Origin: CAVZOY01 sp963777095
GTDB lineage: Bacteria; Actinomycetota; Actinomycetes; Mycobacteriales; Geodermatophilaceae
Assembly (NCBI GenBank): GCA_963777095.1
Contig: CAVZOY010000005.1
Coordinates: 1 to 64,000 of the forward strand
Length of the DNA: 64,000 bases
Direction of reading: 5' to 3'
Part shown: positions 9,563 to 28,461 of the stretch, piece after piece
How positions within the stretch are numbered: the stretch's first letter is position 1
Layout of the letters: each line of letters opens with the position of its first letter
Position numbers and translations under genes: made by a program
Notes under the pieces: model-generated
Database searches by the model: none
What the model was told of the DNA's origin: nothing
Seen by the model: only the letters and a program-made list of their open reading frames with translations

Positions 9563-10849
9563 TCACCCGTCGCACCAAGCTCCAGCTGCTGGCGTTCCTC
9601 GCCGTCTCGCTGCTCGGCATCTCCTACCTGGGCTTCAACTACGTCGGCCTGGACCGGGTGCTGCTCGGCAGCGGCTACGACGTGGCGGCGGACTTCGAGG
9701 ACTCGGGCGGGATCTTCGTCAACGCCGAGGTCACCTACCGCGGGGTCGCGGTCGGCCGGGTCAGCGACATGGAGCTGACCGACGACGGCGTCCGCGTCGT
9801 CATGACGATCGAGCCGGACGCGGAGCCCGATCCCGGACGACGCCGCGGCCCTGGTCGCCAACCGCAGCGCGGTGGGGGAGCAGTACGTCGACCTCCGCCC
9901 GGAGCGCGACGACGGCCCCTACCTGGCGGACGGCGCGGTCATCCCGCGGGACCGCACTCGATCCCGATCCCGGTCGAGCAGCTGCTGCTGAACGTCGACC
10001 AGCTCGCGAACTCGATCGACGAGGAGAACCTGCGCATCGTCGTCGACGAGCTCGGGCGGGCCTTCGCGGGCGCCGGCGACGACCTGGGGCGGCTGATCGA
10101 CAACGGCGACCTGCTGCTCGCCCGCGCCGAGGAGTCGCTGCCGCAGACGCTGCGGCTGATCACCGACGGGCAGACCGTGCTCGACACCCAGGTCGACAGC
10201 CGCAGCGCCATCCGCGCGTGGGCGCGGGACCTGCGGCAGGTCACCGACACCCTGGTCGAGCTCGACCCCGAGTTCCGCGAGCTCGTCGTCAACGCCCCCG
10301 ACGCCGGCGCCGCCCTCGAGCAGCTGATCCGCGACGCCGGGCCCGGGCTGGGCGGGCTGGTGCGCAACCTGGACATCCTCAACCGGGTGCAGCTGCCGCG
10401 GATGGACGGCATCCGGCAGATGCTGGTCACCTACCCCGACGTCGTCTCCGGCGGCTTCACCGTCGTCCGGCGGGACGAGGACGGCGTGCTGCGGTCGCAC
10501 TTCGGCTTCGTGCCGAACCCCGGCGAGCCGCACTCCTGCACGTCGGGGTACGTCCCGACGTCGAGCACGCGCGGCGCGGGCGCCGTCGAGTCGCTGGACA
10601 CCGACCGGGTGCGCTGCCTGGTCGTGAACGGCCGCGACCCGCAGCCGGCCGACGGCCACGACGAGACCGGCTCGAACATCCGCGGCGAGCAGAACATCGG
10701 CCGCGACGGGGGAGTGGGCGCGCCCGGCCCGGGCGGCGGCCTCCCCGGCGCTCCCCGGCGGCGAGGTCCCGGAGCTGCCGACGGAGCTGCTGGACGACGT
10801 GCTCGACGGGCTGCTCGGCGCCGCCCCGATCTCCCGGCTGCCCGCATGA
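9559..10849 (+). CDS. mceF: MceF-type MCE domain protein (frame broken three times)
   Basis: Last of the six MCE subunits. GTG 9559 begins MITRRTKLQLLAFLAVSLLG; an anchor is followed by the MCE domain VAADFEDSGGIFVNAEVTYRG. Frame breaks are near 9830, 9957 (a missing C before SIPIPVEQLLLNVDQLA) and 10745. The last shift gives the ending LLDDVLDGLLGAAPISRLPA with TGA 10847-10849. The C-terminal region with SHFGFVPNPGEPHSCTSGY and cysteine pair is typical of MceF proteins. Confidence 0.8.
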
Positions 10850-10888
10850 GCGCGTCCACGACGGAGGCCGGGACGCCCGGCAGGCAGG

Positions 10889-11445
10889 ATGTCCGGCGTG
10901 AGCAGCGACGACGCGCCCGGCGACGGGGCGCCCGCCGCGACGGTCGCGCGCGGGCAGGGCCGCCGGCTGAGCATCCCGCTCGTGCCGGCGCTCGTCGGTG
11001 CTGCTCGTCCTGCTGCTGGCCGCGGTCGGGTTCCTGTGGTTCACCCGGCCCCCGGCGTCGTCGATCAGCACCGACCACTACGCCGAGGCGCTGCAGGCGG
11101 CCCGGTCGAACATCGTCGACCTGACCTCCTTCGACCACCTGACCATCGACGACGACATCGAGCAGGCCCGGCGGGTGACCACCGGCGACCTGCGCGAGGA
11201 GTCGGTCGCCCAGCTCGACGAGCGGCGCGACTCCATCGTCGAGGCCCAGGCGGTCGTCAACACCGAGGTCATCGGGGCCGGCGTCACCCAGGTCGACCGA
11301 GGACACCGCCACCGTGCTGCTGCTCATCCAGGCGACCCAGAGCACCGAGGGCAGCGAGCAGTCCCAGGTCTCGCGCTACCGGATCGAGGCCGACCTGGTG
11401 AAGCAGGACGACCGGTGGCTGCTGACCGGGATCACGGGGACGTAG
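10889..11445 (+). CDS. Mce-associated membrane protein
   Basis: Small protein encoded just after mceF, of the type found behind most actinobacterial mce operons. It has a short cytoplasmic N-terminus (MSGVSSDDAPGDG), one membrane segment (LLLVLLLAAVGFLWF) and an extracytoplasmic domain of the NTF2-like kind ending RWLLTGITGT at TAG 11443-11445. The frame breaks near 11000, just before the membrane segment, and near 11297 (before EDTATVLLLIQAT). Start is uncertain: ATG 10889, GTG 10898, or ATG 10846, which overlaps the mceF stop but would need another shift. Function is thought to be stabilising Mce complexes. Confidence 0.7.
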
Positions 11446-11447
11446 CC

Positions 11448-12210
11448 GTGACCGACGAAGCGACCCCGCCCGACCCCGCGGCCGCGGCCCGCGCCGGCCC
11501 GCCCGAGCCCGCGCCGCGGGTGGCCGGCAGCCGCCGCGACCGCGAGGAGCGGCGCCCGCGCCGCCCGCGTCCACCGCGACCGCCGGCCGCCCGGCCGCGG
11601 CGTCGTCGAGGCGCCACCGCCGCCCGCGCCCGCCGCGAGCGCCCGGCCGCCGACCGCGCCGTCGACGACGCACCCCGGCGCGGGGTGGCCCTCCCGGTCG
11701 CCCTCCTGGTCCTCGTGGTCGCGGCCGCCGTCGGCGGCGGGCCTGCTGCTCTGGCAGCGGCTCGACCCGTCGTCGGTCGACGGCTCGGTCTTCGCGGCCA
11801 CGCAGGACGACGTCGAAGCGCTGTACGCCTACGACTACCGCGACTCCGAGGGCAGCGTGCAGGGCAAGCTCGCCGTCCTGACCGGCGAGCTGCGCGAGCA
11901 GTACGAGTCCGACCTCGCCGAGGGCGGGATCATCGACACCTACGAGCAGGTGTCCGCGACCACCCGGTACGAGGTCCTCGACATCGCGCTGCAGCAGATC
12001 AACGAGGCCCAGGACGCCGCGACGATGGTCGTGTTCGGCTCCTACGTCGTCGAGTCGGTCAACAGCGGGGACCAGCCCGCGCCCGAGGGCTCGGAGTGCC
12101 GGGTGACCGAGGAGGGGGCGCAGGCCTGCGCCCAGACGGTCAAGCTCAGGGTCGTGAAGGACGACGGCGACTGGAAGATCAGCGAGCTGACGCTGCTCTC
12201 CTCCAGCTGA
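11448..12210 (+). CDS. Second Mce-associated membrane protein, Arg/Pro-rich N-terminus
   Basis: GTG 11448 follows two bases after the previous stop. The N-terminal 85 residues are a low-complexity Pro/Ala/Arg segment. One membrane helix (GVALPVALLVLVVAAAVGGGLLLW) comes next, interrupted by a one-base insertion near 11737. The outer domain (FAATQDDVEALYAYDYRDSEG ... GDWKISELTLLSSS) resembles Mce-associated NTF2-like domains and ends at TGA 12208-12210. It is the last gene of the mce operon. The basic, disordered N-terminus would face the cytoplasm. Specific function is unknown. Confidence 0.7.
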
Positions 12211-12364
12211 TCGCGGGCGATCCGCGCGAGATCCCGGCGGCGTGGCGGTTCCCAGCGGGGCCCGGATTTGGCATCATCGGCGTCGCAACGCTCACCCCGG
12301 CAGCCCGACCGCCGGTCTCGCGTCCCGCAGGAGTGTGGCGCCGCTCGCACCGGCCCCCCCGACG

Positions 12365-12393
12365 TGGACATGGCGCGAGGGCAGGGGTAGGGT
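12365..12393 (+). promoter_or_regulatory. Candidate sigma-A-type promoter for rpoBC
   Basis: In the 382-base gap between the mce operon and rpoB, TGGACA (12365-12370) and TAGGGT (12388-12393) are separated by exactly 17 bases. This would give a leader of about 190 bases before rpoB. No other clear gene or terminator hairpin was seen in 12211-12592. A frame-open stretch upstream of the rpoB TTG (from 12446) lacks a ribosome binding site and is taken as leader. Confidence 0.5.
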
Positions 12394-12592
12394 TCCCTGT
12401 TGCGCTGCCCTCTGACTGCTTGCCCGCCGAGACGGGTCACCAGGGGTGCCCCGGAATCGCTCGCCGGGTCACCCGGTCGACATCTCGGTCCGGGCCCCGT
12501 CAGTCGAGGTCATCGCCGCCATTACCGACGACGACCCAGGACGAACCCGCACCCACCGCCCGCACGTCGTGAGGTCCTTGGAAGGACGCATC

Positions 12593-16072
<3,480 letters not shown>

Positions 16073-16167
16073 TCGGCGTCCGGCCGGCCCCCGCCAGGGG
16101 CCGGCCGGCGCCCCCAGTCGTTCATAGAGAAAAGCAGTAAACGAGCCCCGGGAAAGGGGTCCATTCA

Positions 16168-20073
<3,906 letters not shown>

Positions 20074-20092
20074 TCGCCGCTAGGCAGTGACG

Positions 20093-20126
20093 AAAGGCCC
20101 CGTGGCCGCCAGCCGCGGGGCCCTTC
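20093..20126 (+). terminator. Hairpin terminator between rpoC and the minus-strand LLM gene
   Basis: An inverted repeat (AAGGCCCCG about 20094-20102 pairing with CGGGGCCCTT about 20116-20125, one bulged C) starts 20 bases after the rpoC stop. It lies between two convergent genes, so it could serve both strands. Confidence 0.65.
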
Positions 20127-20191
20127 CGCGTCCGGGACGTGACGCGGGCCCGCTCAGTGTCGCCGGAGCTCGTGCCGCGACCCGGCGCTCG

Positions 20192-21234
20192 CTAGCCGGC
20201 CAGGCGGCGCATCGGTCTCCACGGTGCGCAGCCGGCCCTGCGCGGTCGGGGGCGAGCGGCTGCAGCGCCAGCGTCGTGACGCCGGCCTCGGCGAACGCGG
20301 CGATCCGCTCCGCGACGTAGCCCTCGGGCCCGATCAGGGACACGGCGCGCACGAGCTCGTCGGGCAGCGCGGCGGCGGCCTCGTCCTTCTTGCCGTCGAG
20401 GTAGAGGTCCTGCACCGCCTTCGCCTCGGCCTCGTAGCCGTAGCGGACGGCGAGGTCGTTGTAGAAGTTCTTGCCGCGCGCACCCATGCCGCCCACGTAC
20501 AGGGCCAGCGCGGGGCGGACGACGTCGTGCAGCGCGTCCACGTCGTCCCCGATGGCCACCGGGACGCCGACCAGCACCTGCAGCTCGCCCAGCGCCGGGT
20601 CCCGCTTGGCCCGGCCGGCCGCGAGCGACGCGCCCCAGACCTCCGCCGCCTTCTCCGGGTGGAACCAGATCGGCTCCCAGGCCTCGGCGATCTCCGCGGC
20701 GAGCTCGACGTTCTTCGGGCCCAGCGCGGCCAGCAGCACCGGGATGCGCTCGCGCACCGGCCGGTTGATCAGCTTCAGCGGCTTGCCGAGGCCGGTGCCC
20801 TGGTCGGCCGGCAGCGGGACCGTGTACTTGGGCCCCTCGTGCACGAGCCGCTCGCGCCGCCACACCTGCCGGCAGATCTCGACGACCTCACGGGTGCGCT
20901 GCAGGGGAGCGTCGTAGGGGACGCCGTGCCAGCCCTCGACCACCTGCGGGCCGGACGCGCCCAGGCCCAGCGTGAACCGCCCACCGGAGACGAAGTCCAG
21001 CCCGGCGGCCGTCATCGCCGTGAGCGCGGGCGTGCGGCTGTAGATCGGGAAGATGCTGCTCATCAGCTCGACCCGCTCGGTCACCGCAGCGAGGTAGCCG
21101 AGCTGGCTGACCGCGTCGAAGGTGTAGACCTCCGCCACCATCGCGACGTCGAGTCCGGCGGCCTCGAGGTCGCGGATCTCGGCGGCGGTCTCCTGGAAGT
21201 CGCCGCTGTAACTGGCCTGGATGCCGATGCGCAC
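20192..21234 (-). CDS. LLM class (luciferase-like, probably F420-dependent) oxidoreductase
   Basis: Member of the bacterial luciferase-like superfamily, probably an F420-dependent oxidoreductase; substrate unknown. About 346 residues start at GTG 21234 (MRIGIQASYSGDFQE). Family features are visible: YLAAVTERVELMSSIFPIYSRTPALTAMTAAGLDFVSGGRFTLGLGASGPQVVEGWHG in pieces (near 20930-21110), WEPIWFHPEKA and GPEGYVAERIAAFAEAGVTTL. The frame breaks twice near the end. The best reconstruction runs RLRTVET then MRRLAG and stops at TAG about 20192; left uncorrected, the frame runs on to about 20080 into the rpoC terminator. There is no ribosome binding site. A TAGCGT -10 element six bases before the GTG suggests a leaderless message. 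Confidence 0.82.
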
Positions 21235-21242
21235 GTGCGCAC

Positions 21243-21258
21243 GCTACCGGCCGGTAGC
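21243..21258. promoter_or_regulatory. 16-base perfect palindrome overlapping the LLM gene's -10
   Basis: GCTACCGGCCGGTAGC is a perfect inverted repeat lying immediately before the LLM gene on the minus strand. Its downstream half overlaps the TAGCGT (21246-21241) that would be the -10 box, and its other end touches the stop codon of the small gene upstream. The position suits a repressor operator, but the binding protein is unknown. A 16-base palindrome in GC-rich DNA can also occur by chance. Confidence 0.4.
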
Positions 21259-21494
21259 TAGAGCGGCCGGATCGTCCCGACGACCTCGGTGACGACGGGC
21301 ACGCCGTCCACGTCGCCGGGCACGCGGCCTGCGGCGTCGGCGTAGGCCAGATCGACCTTGACCACGTAGTCGCTCTCGCGGCGGGCCAGCCCGATGCCCA
21401 CGACGCCGGGGTCGGCGGCGAGCGTCTCGACCAGCGCACTCTTGGCGGCGCGGGCGGCGGCACGGGTGGGCACGGGCCCATGGTGCCTCTCCAT
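21258..21494 (-). CDS. Small conserved-looking protein of unknown function
   Basis: A 78-residue open frame starting at ATG 21494 (MERHHGPVPTRAAARAAKSALVET) and ending TEVVGTIRPL. It contains GVVGIGLARRESDYVVKVDL and DVDGVPVVTEVVG, a beta-rich pattern of the kind seen in small domains paired with trypsin-fold proteases. No signal peptide or membrane segment is visible. It lies 41 bases downstream of the protease gene on the same strand and just before the LLM gene, so it is probably co-transcribed with the protease. I do not recognise a named family, and its function is unknown. Confidence 0.6.
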   Translation of the reverse strand: MERHHGPVPTRAAARAAKSALVETLAADPGVVGIGLARRESDYVVKVDLAYADAAGRVPGDVDGVPVVTEVVGTIRPL

Positions 21495-21535
21495 CGCCCC
21501 CAGCGACAGCCCACGGGCGCCGGCGGAGGAGTCGC

Positions 21536-22495
21536 TCAGCCGCTGAGCCACTCCGCGCCGAGCTCGCGCAGGACGGTCGACAGCGGGTTGGCGAACGTCA
21601 CGCCCGAGCCGGTGCGCCCACCGTGCGTGCTGCCGGCGAAGAGCAGCGCCAGGGGTGCGCGGTCGCGGCTGCGCCAGATCACCGAGCCGCTGTCGCCGCC
21701 GGCACTGAAGGCCCCCGCGTCGCCCTCGATCTCGATCTGGTCGTCGAAGCGGAAGACCCGGCTGCCGTACAGGACGGCGACCCCGTCGACCTCCACCGCC
21801 GAGATCCGGCCGACGGTGTGCCCGGTCGTACGGCCCACCTTCTCGACGGCCTCGTCGGGGTCGATGTCCGAGCTGTCGGGGACGACGCCGGTCAGCGGGC
21901 CGCCGGGCAGGTTCCCCGGGTCGGCGTCGACGCCGTTCACGAGGACCGCCACCGCCGCGTCGACCGTGTTGGGCACGTCGTCCCGGAACCGGACGAACGC
22001 CGACAGCGCGGCCACGCGGTCGGCCATCAACCCGGCGTCCGCCGGCCCCGGCTGCAGCACCGGATCGCCGAGCAGGGCGCTGTCGCTCGCGGCCAGGACG
22101 TGGTTGTTGGACAGGACGGCAACGCCCGCCGACGTCCGCAGGAAGCCGCCGAGGGTTCCCGCTGTGACGGAGGGATGCGCGACCGAGAGACCGGGTCGCA
22201 ACGGACGGACGCGCCGCCGCAGCGAGCCGGGGTCGGGGGAGGAGAGCGCCCGCACCGGACCGATGACCCGCACATCGATCTCCCGCGCCGCGGCGGCGCC
22301 GAGATCGGGCAGCAGCTCGGCGTCGGCCGGGTCCTCCAGGCGGACGGCGACCCGCGCCCGCCCGCCGTCGGCCGCCGCGAGGCCGACGGCCACCCAGGGC
22401 AGCCGCTCGGTGTCCCCGGCCCGCCGGGTCGACGGATGGGCCGGGAGCAGCGCCAGGATCCGCGCCTTCAGCTCGCGCGCGCTGTCGGGCTGCAT
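21536..22495 (-). CDS. Trypsin-fold serine protease without signal peptide
   Basis: A 319-residue protein starting at ATG 22495 after a GGGGGAGGA ribosome binding site. The chymotrypsin-type catalytic triad is readable: His132 in LSNNHVLA, Asp179 in NTVDAAVAVL and Ser269 in GGDSGSVIW. GFLRTSAGVAVLSNNHVLA shows the typical beta-barrel around the His. The first 100 residues have no hydrophobic signal or anchor, so the enzyme is predicted to be cytoplasmic or exported by an unknown route. Substrate is unknown. The gene is divergent from rpsL and followed by the 78-residue gene. Confidence 0.82.
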   Translation of the reverse strand: MQPDSARELKARILALLPAHPSTRRAGDTERLPWVAVGLAAADGGRARVAVRLEDPADAELLPDLGAAAAREIDVRVIGPVRALSSPDPGSLRRRVRPLRPGLSVAHPSVTAGTLGGFLRTSAGVAVLSNNHVLAASDSALLGDPVLQPGPADAGLMADRVAALSAFVRFRDDVPNTVDAAVAVLVNGVDADPGNLPGGPLTGVVPDSSDIDPDEAVEKVGRTTGHTVGRISAVEVDGVAVLYGSRVFRFDDQIEIEGDAGAFSAGGDSGSVIWRSRDRAPLALLFAGSTHGGRTGSGVTFANPLSTVLRELGAEWLSG

Positions 22496-23072
22496 GGCGT
22501 CCTCCCCCCTGCGCTGCGTGTCGCTCCTGGCACGGACAGTAGGTCGAGGGTGTGACGGTCATGTGTCAGGTCACTCCGTGGACGGGCTCCGTCCGGCCAG
22601 TACCACCGGGTAAGGTGAGGAACGTCCCCGCGCGTGACGCAGCGTCAACACCTGTGTTCCGCCGAACGGGAACATCCGGCGCCGCACCTGGCGTTCAGGA
22701 CCAGTGACGCCCGCTCCGGCGGACGACACCGACCACCGTCCGCGGTGTGACGGACCCGGTTTGCACGGGTCTCCGAGCCCCAGGTATCGTGGTCAGCCGT
22801 GCCCAGGGTGCCCTGGGCCTGCTCCCGTTCGCGGTGCGCAAGCCTCCCGGCCAAGCCGGTGGGTGGCGGCGCCGAGTAGCGCGAGGGGCGACCGAGTCCG
22901 GTCCGACACGAGACCGGTCCCGGGAAGGGCGACACGCCCGACCGCGGGGGCCGGACGGTGGCGGGTGGCCGGCTTCGGGCGGCCCACTCAAAGCAGGACC
23001 GGCACCCGCGCACGACGACCAGAGCACATCAGACGAGCACGACCCAGCGCAGGTAGGAGATCCAGGCCGCCC
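22496..23072 (+). promoter_or_regulatory. Long leader and promoter region of the str operon
   Basis: 577 bases without a gene between the divergent protease and rpsL. A sigma-A-like promoter is visible facing rpsL: TTGCAC (22761-22766), 18-base spacer, TATCGT (22785-22790). It implies a GC-rich untranslated leader of about 275 bases. An AGGTAGGAGA ribosome binding site lies about 15 bases before the rpsL ATG. Overlapping plus-strand open frames here have no ribosome binding site and are not called. No leader peptide could be assigned. Confidence 0.55.
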
Positions 23073-23447
23073 ATGCCCACGATCAACCAGCTGGTCCGCA
23101 AGGGCCGCGAGGACAAGGTCGAGAAGACCAAGACTCCGGCGCTGAAGGGTTCGCCCCAGCGCCGCGGGGTGTGCACGCGCGTCTACACGACGACGCCGAA
23201 GAAGCCGAACTCGGCGCTGCGCAAGGTCGCCCGCGTCCGCCTCACCAGTGGCATCGAGGTGACCGCCTACATCCCGGGCGTCGGCCACAACCTGCAGGAG
23301 CACTCGATGGTGCTCGTGCGCGGCGGCCGGGTGAAGGACCTGCCCGGCGTCCGCTACAAGATCATCCGCGGCTCGCTGGACACGCAGGGTGTCCGCAACC
23401 GCAAGCAGGCCCGCAGCCGCTACGGCGCGAAGAAGGAGAAGAGCTAA
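23073..23447 (+). CDS. rpsL: 30S ribosomal protein S12
   Basis: Decoding-centre protein, 124 residues, normal length. TPKKPNSALRKVARVRLTSG and KDLPGVRYKIIRG carry the lysines (equivalent to K43 and K88) whose replacement gives streptomycin resistance elsewhere; both are wild type here. It is the first gene of the str operon. Its TAA overlaps the rpsG ATG (TAATG). Confidence 0.98.
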   Translation: MPTINQLVRKGREDKVEKTKTPALKGSPQRRGVCTRVYTTTPKKPNSALRKVARVRLTSGIEVTAYIPGVGHNLQEHSMVLVRGGRVKDLPGVRYKIIRGSLDTQGVRNRKQARSRYGAKKEKS

Positions 23448-23918
23448 TGCCGCGCAAGGGCCCCGCCCCGAAGCGTCCGCTCGTCGCCGACCCGGTGTAC
23501 CAGTCGCCGCTGGTCACCCAGCTGGTGAACAAGGTGCTGGTCGACGGCAAGCGCTCGGTCGCCGAGGCGATCGTCTACGGCGCCCTCGAGGGCTGCCCGC
23601 GCGAAGAGCGACACCGACCCGGTCGTCACGCTCAAGCGCGCGCTGGACAACGTGAAGCCGGCCCTCGAGGTCCGCAGCCGCCGCGTCGGTGGTGCGACCT
23701 ACCAGGTGCCGGTCGAGGTCCGTCCGTCGCGGAGCACCACGCTGGGCCTGCGCTGGCTGATCCAGTACAGCCGCGCCCGCCGCGAGAAGACGATGACCGA
23801 GCGCCTCATGAACGAGCTGCTCGACGCGAGCAACGGCCTCGGCGCCGCGGTCAAGCGTCGCGAGGACACGCACAAGATGGCCGAGTCGAACAAGGCCTTC
23901 GCGCACTACCGCTGGTAA
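23447..23918 (+). CDS. rpsG: 30S ribosomal protein S7 (single-base frameshift)
   Basis: Primary 16S rRNA binder that nucleates the 30S head. The first 50 residues (MPRKGPAPKRPLVADPVYQS to YGALEGC) and the remainder (AKSDTDPVVTLKRALDNVKP to AHYRW) are in different frames. Joining needs removal of one C from the CCC run near 23598, which gives EGCRAKSDTDP and a 156-residue protein of the usual length. S7 is essential and single-copy, so a sequence error is the simplest explanation. It overlaps rpsL by one base. Confidence 0.93.
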
Positions 23919-23982
23919 CAGCGACCGCCGTGGCGCCGGGTGATCCCCGGTCCGCCGCGGACCAAGACTTCAGGGAGTAGCA

Positions 23983-26079
<2,097 letters not shown>

Positions 26080-26166
26080 AGCCCAGCCGGCGGGCGAGTA
26101 GCCCACCCCGCACAGCCCCACCCCAGAGCACGCATCACCTGCGTAACCCACGAGGAGAGGAACCCA

Positions 26167-27360
<1,194 letters not shown>

Positions 27361-27371
27361 TTCACCGCTGA

Positions 27372-27408
27372 CGGGCGGCGGCCGCACAGAACGTCCGGCC
27401 GCCGCCCG
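27372..27408 (+). terminator. Hairpin terminator after tuf
   Basis: A perfect 12-base G/C stem (27372-27383 with 27397-27408) around a 13-base loop, 11 bases after the tuf stop. It separates the str operon from the S10 operon. No T run follows. Confidence 0.75.
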
Positions 27409-27473
27409 ATCACGGGGTGAGCACACCCTCAGCTACTCGAGAACCACCCGATCGGCAGGAGCGAAGAACAGCG

Positions 27474-27779
27474 ATGGCGGGACAGAAGATCCGCATCAGG
27501 CTGAAGGCCTACGACCACGAGGCGATCGACGCCTCGGCGCGGCGCATCGTCGACACGGTCACCAAGACCGGTGCGCGCGTCGTCGGCCCGGTGCCGCTGC
27601 CGACGGAGAAGAACGTGTACTGCGTCATCCGCTCGCCGCACAAGTACAAGGACTCGCGCGAGCACTTCGAGATGCGTACGCACAAGCGCCTCATCGACAT
27701 CCTCGACCCGACGCCGAAGACGGTCGACGCGCTCATGCGCATCGACCTGCCGGCCTCGGTCGACGTCAACATCCAGTAA
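27474..27779 (+). CDS. rpsJ: 30S ribosomal protein S10
   Basis: 101 residues, MAGQKIRIRLKAYDHEAID; also the NusE partner in antitermination complexes. The start at 27474 is preferred over the open frame from 27417 because it follows AGGAGCGAAG and gives the exact family N-terminus. SPHKYKDSREHFEMRTHKRL is conserved. First gene of the S10 operon. Confidence 0.97.
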   Translation: MAGQKIRIRLKAYDHEAIDASARRIVDTVTKTGARVVGPVPLPTEKNVYCVIRSPHKYKDSREHFEMRTHKRLIDILDPTPKTVDALMRIDLPASVDVNIQ

Positions 27780-27795
27780 GGACGCGAGACCAGTC

Positions 27796-28461
27796 ATGGC
27801 GAGTACGTTTCGTGGTCTCCTCGGCGAGAAGCTGGGGATGACCCAGGTTTTCGACGAGAACAACCGCATCGTGCCGGTCACCGTCGTCAAGGCGGGCCCG
27901 TGCGTGGTCACGCAGGTGCGCACCCCCGAGGTCGACGGCTACTCGGCCGTCCAGATCGGGTTCGGCGAGATCGACCCCCGCAAGGTGAACAAGCCCGAGG
28001 GTGGTCACTTCGCCAAGGCCGGCGTCACGCCGCGCCGGCACCTGGTGGAGCTGCGCACGGAGGACGCCGGGACCTACACGGTCGGCCAGGAGCTGACCGC
28101 CGAGGTCCTCGACGGCGTCGCCTCGGTCGACGTGATCGGCACCAGCAAGGGCAAGGGCTTCGCCGGTGTCATGAAGCGGCACGGCTTCAAGGGTCTGGGC
28201 GCCAGCCACGGCACCCAGCGCAAGCACCGCTCGCCCGGGTCCATCGGTGGCTGCGCCACCCCGGGCCGGGTCTTCAAGGGCCTGCGCATGGCCGGCCGCA
28301 TGGGCGGCGAGAAGACCACGACCCTGTCGCTGAAGGTCCACAAGGTGGACGCGGAGCGCGGGCTGGTCCTGATCAAGGGCGCTGTCCCCGGACCGCGCGG
28401 TGGGCTGGTCCTCGTCCGTTCCGCGGTCAAGGGCGGCCCCGTGGGGAGTGACACGAAGTGA
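27796..28461 (+). CDS. rplC: 50S ribosomal protein L3
   Basis: 221 residues starting MASTFRGLLGEKLGMTQVFD at ATG 27796. The conserved extended loop that reaches the peptidyl transferase centre (GFAGVMKRHGFKG, GSHGTQRKHRSPGSIG-like) is intact. Its TGA overlaps the rplD GTG. Open frame upstream of the ATG is not used. Confidence 0.97.
   Translation: MASTFRGLLGEKLGMTQVFDENNRIVPVTVVKAGPCVVTQVRTPEVDGYSAVQIGFGEIDPRKVNKPEGGHFAKAGVTPRRHLVELRTEDAGTYTVGQELTAEVLDGVASVDVIGTSKGKGFAGVMKRHGFKGLGASHGTQRKHRSPGSIGGCATPGRVFKGLRMAGRMGGEKTTTLSLKVHKVDAERGLVLIKGAVPGPRGGLVLVRSAVKGGPVGSDTK

Noticed and set aside
12446..12592. Open frame extending rpoB 49 codons upstream
   Set aside because: No ribosome binding site, composition unlike RpoB, and the TTG at 12593 with GGAAGGA matches the known actinobacterial start.
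23580..23610. Programmed ribosomal frameshift in rpsG (and similarly rpsK, glmS, alr)
   Set aside because: No slippery heptamer with a downstream structure, no precedent in these families, and many unrelated genes show the same kind of one-base change.
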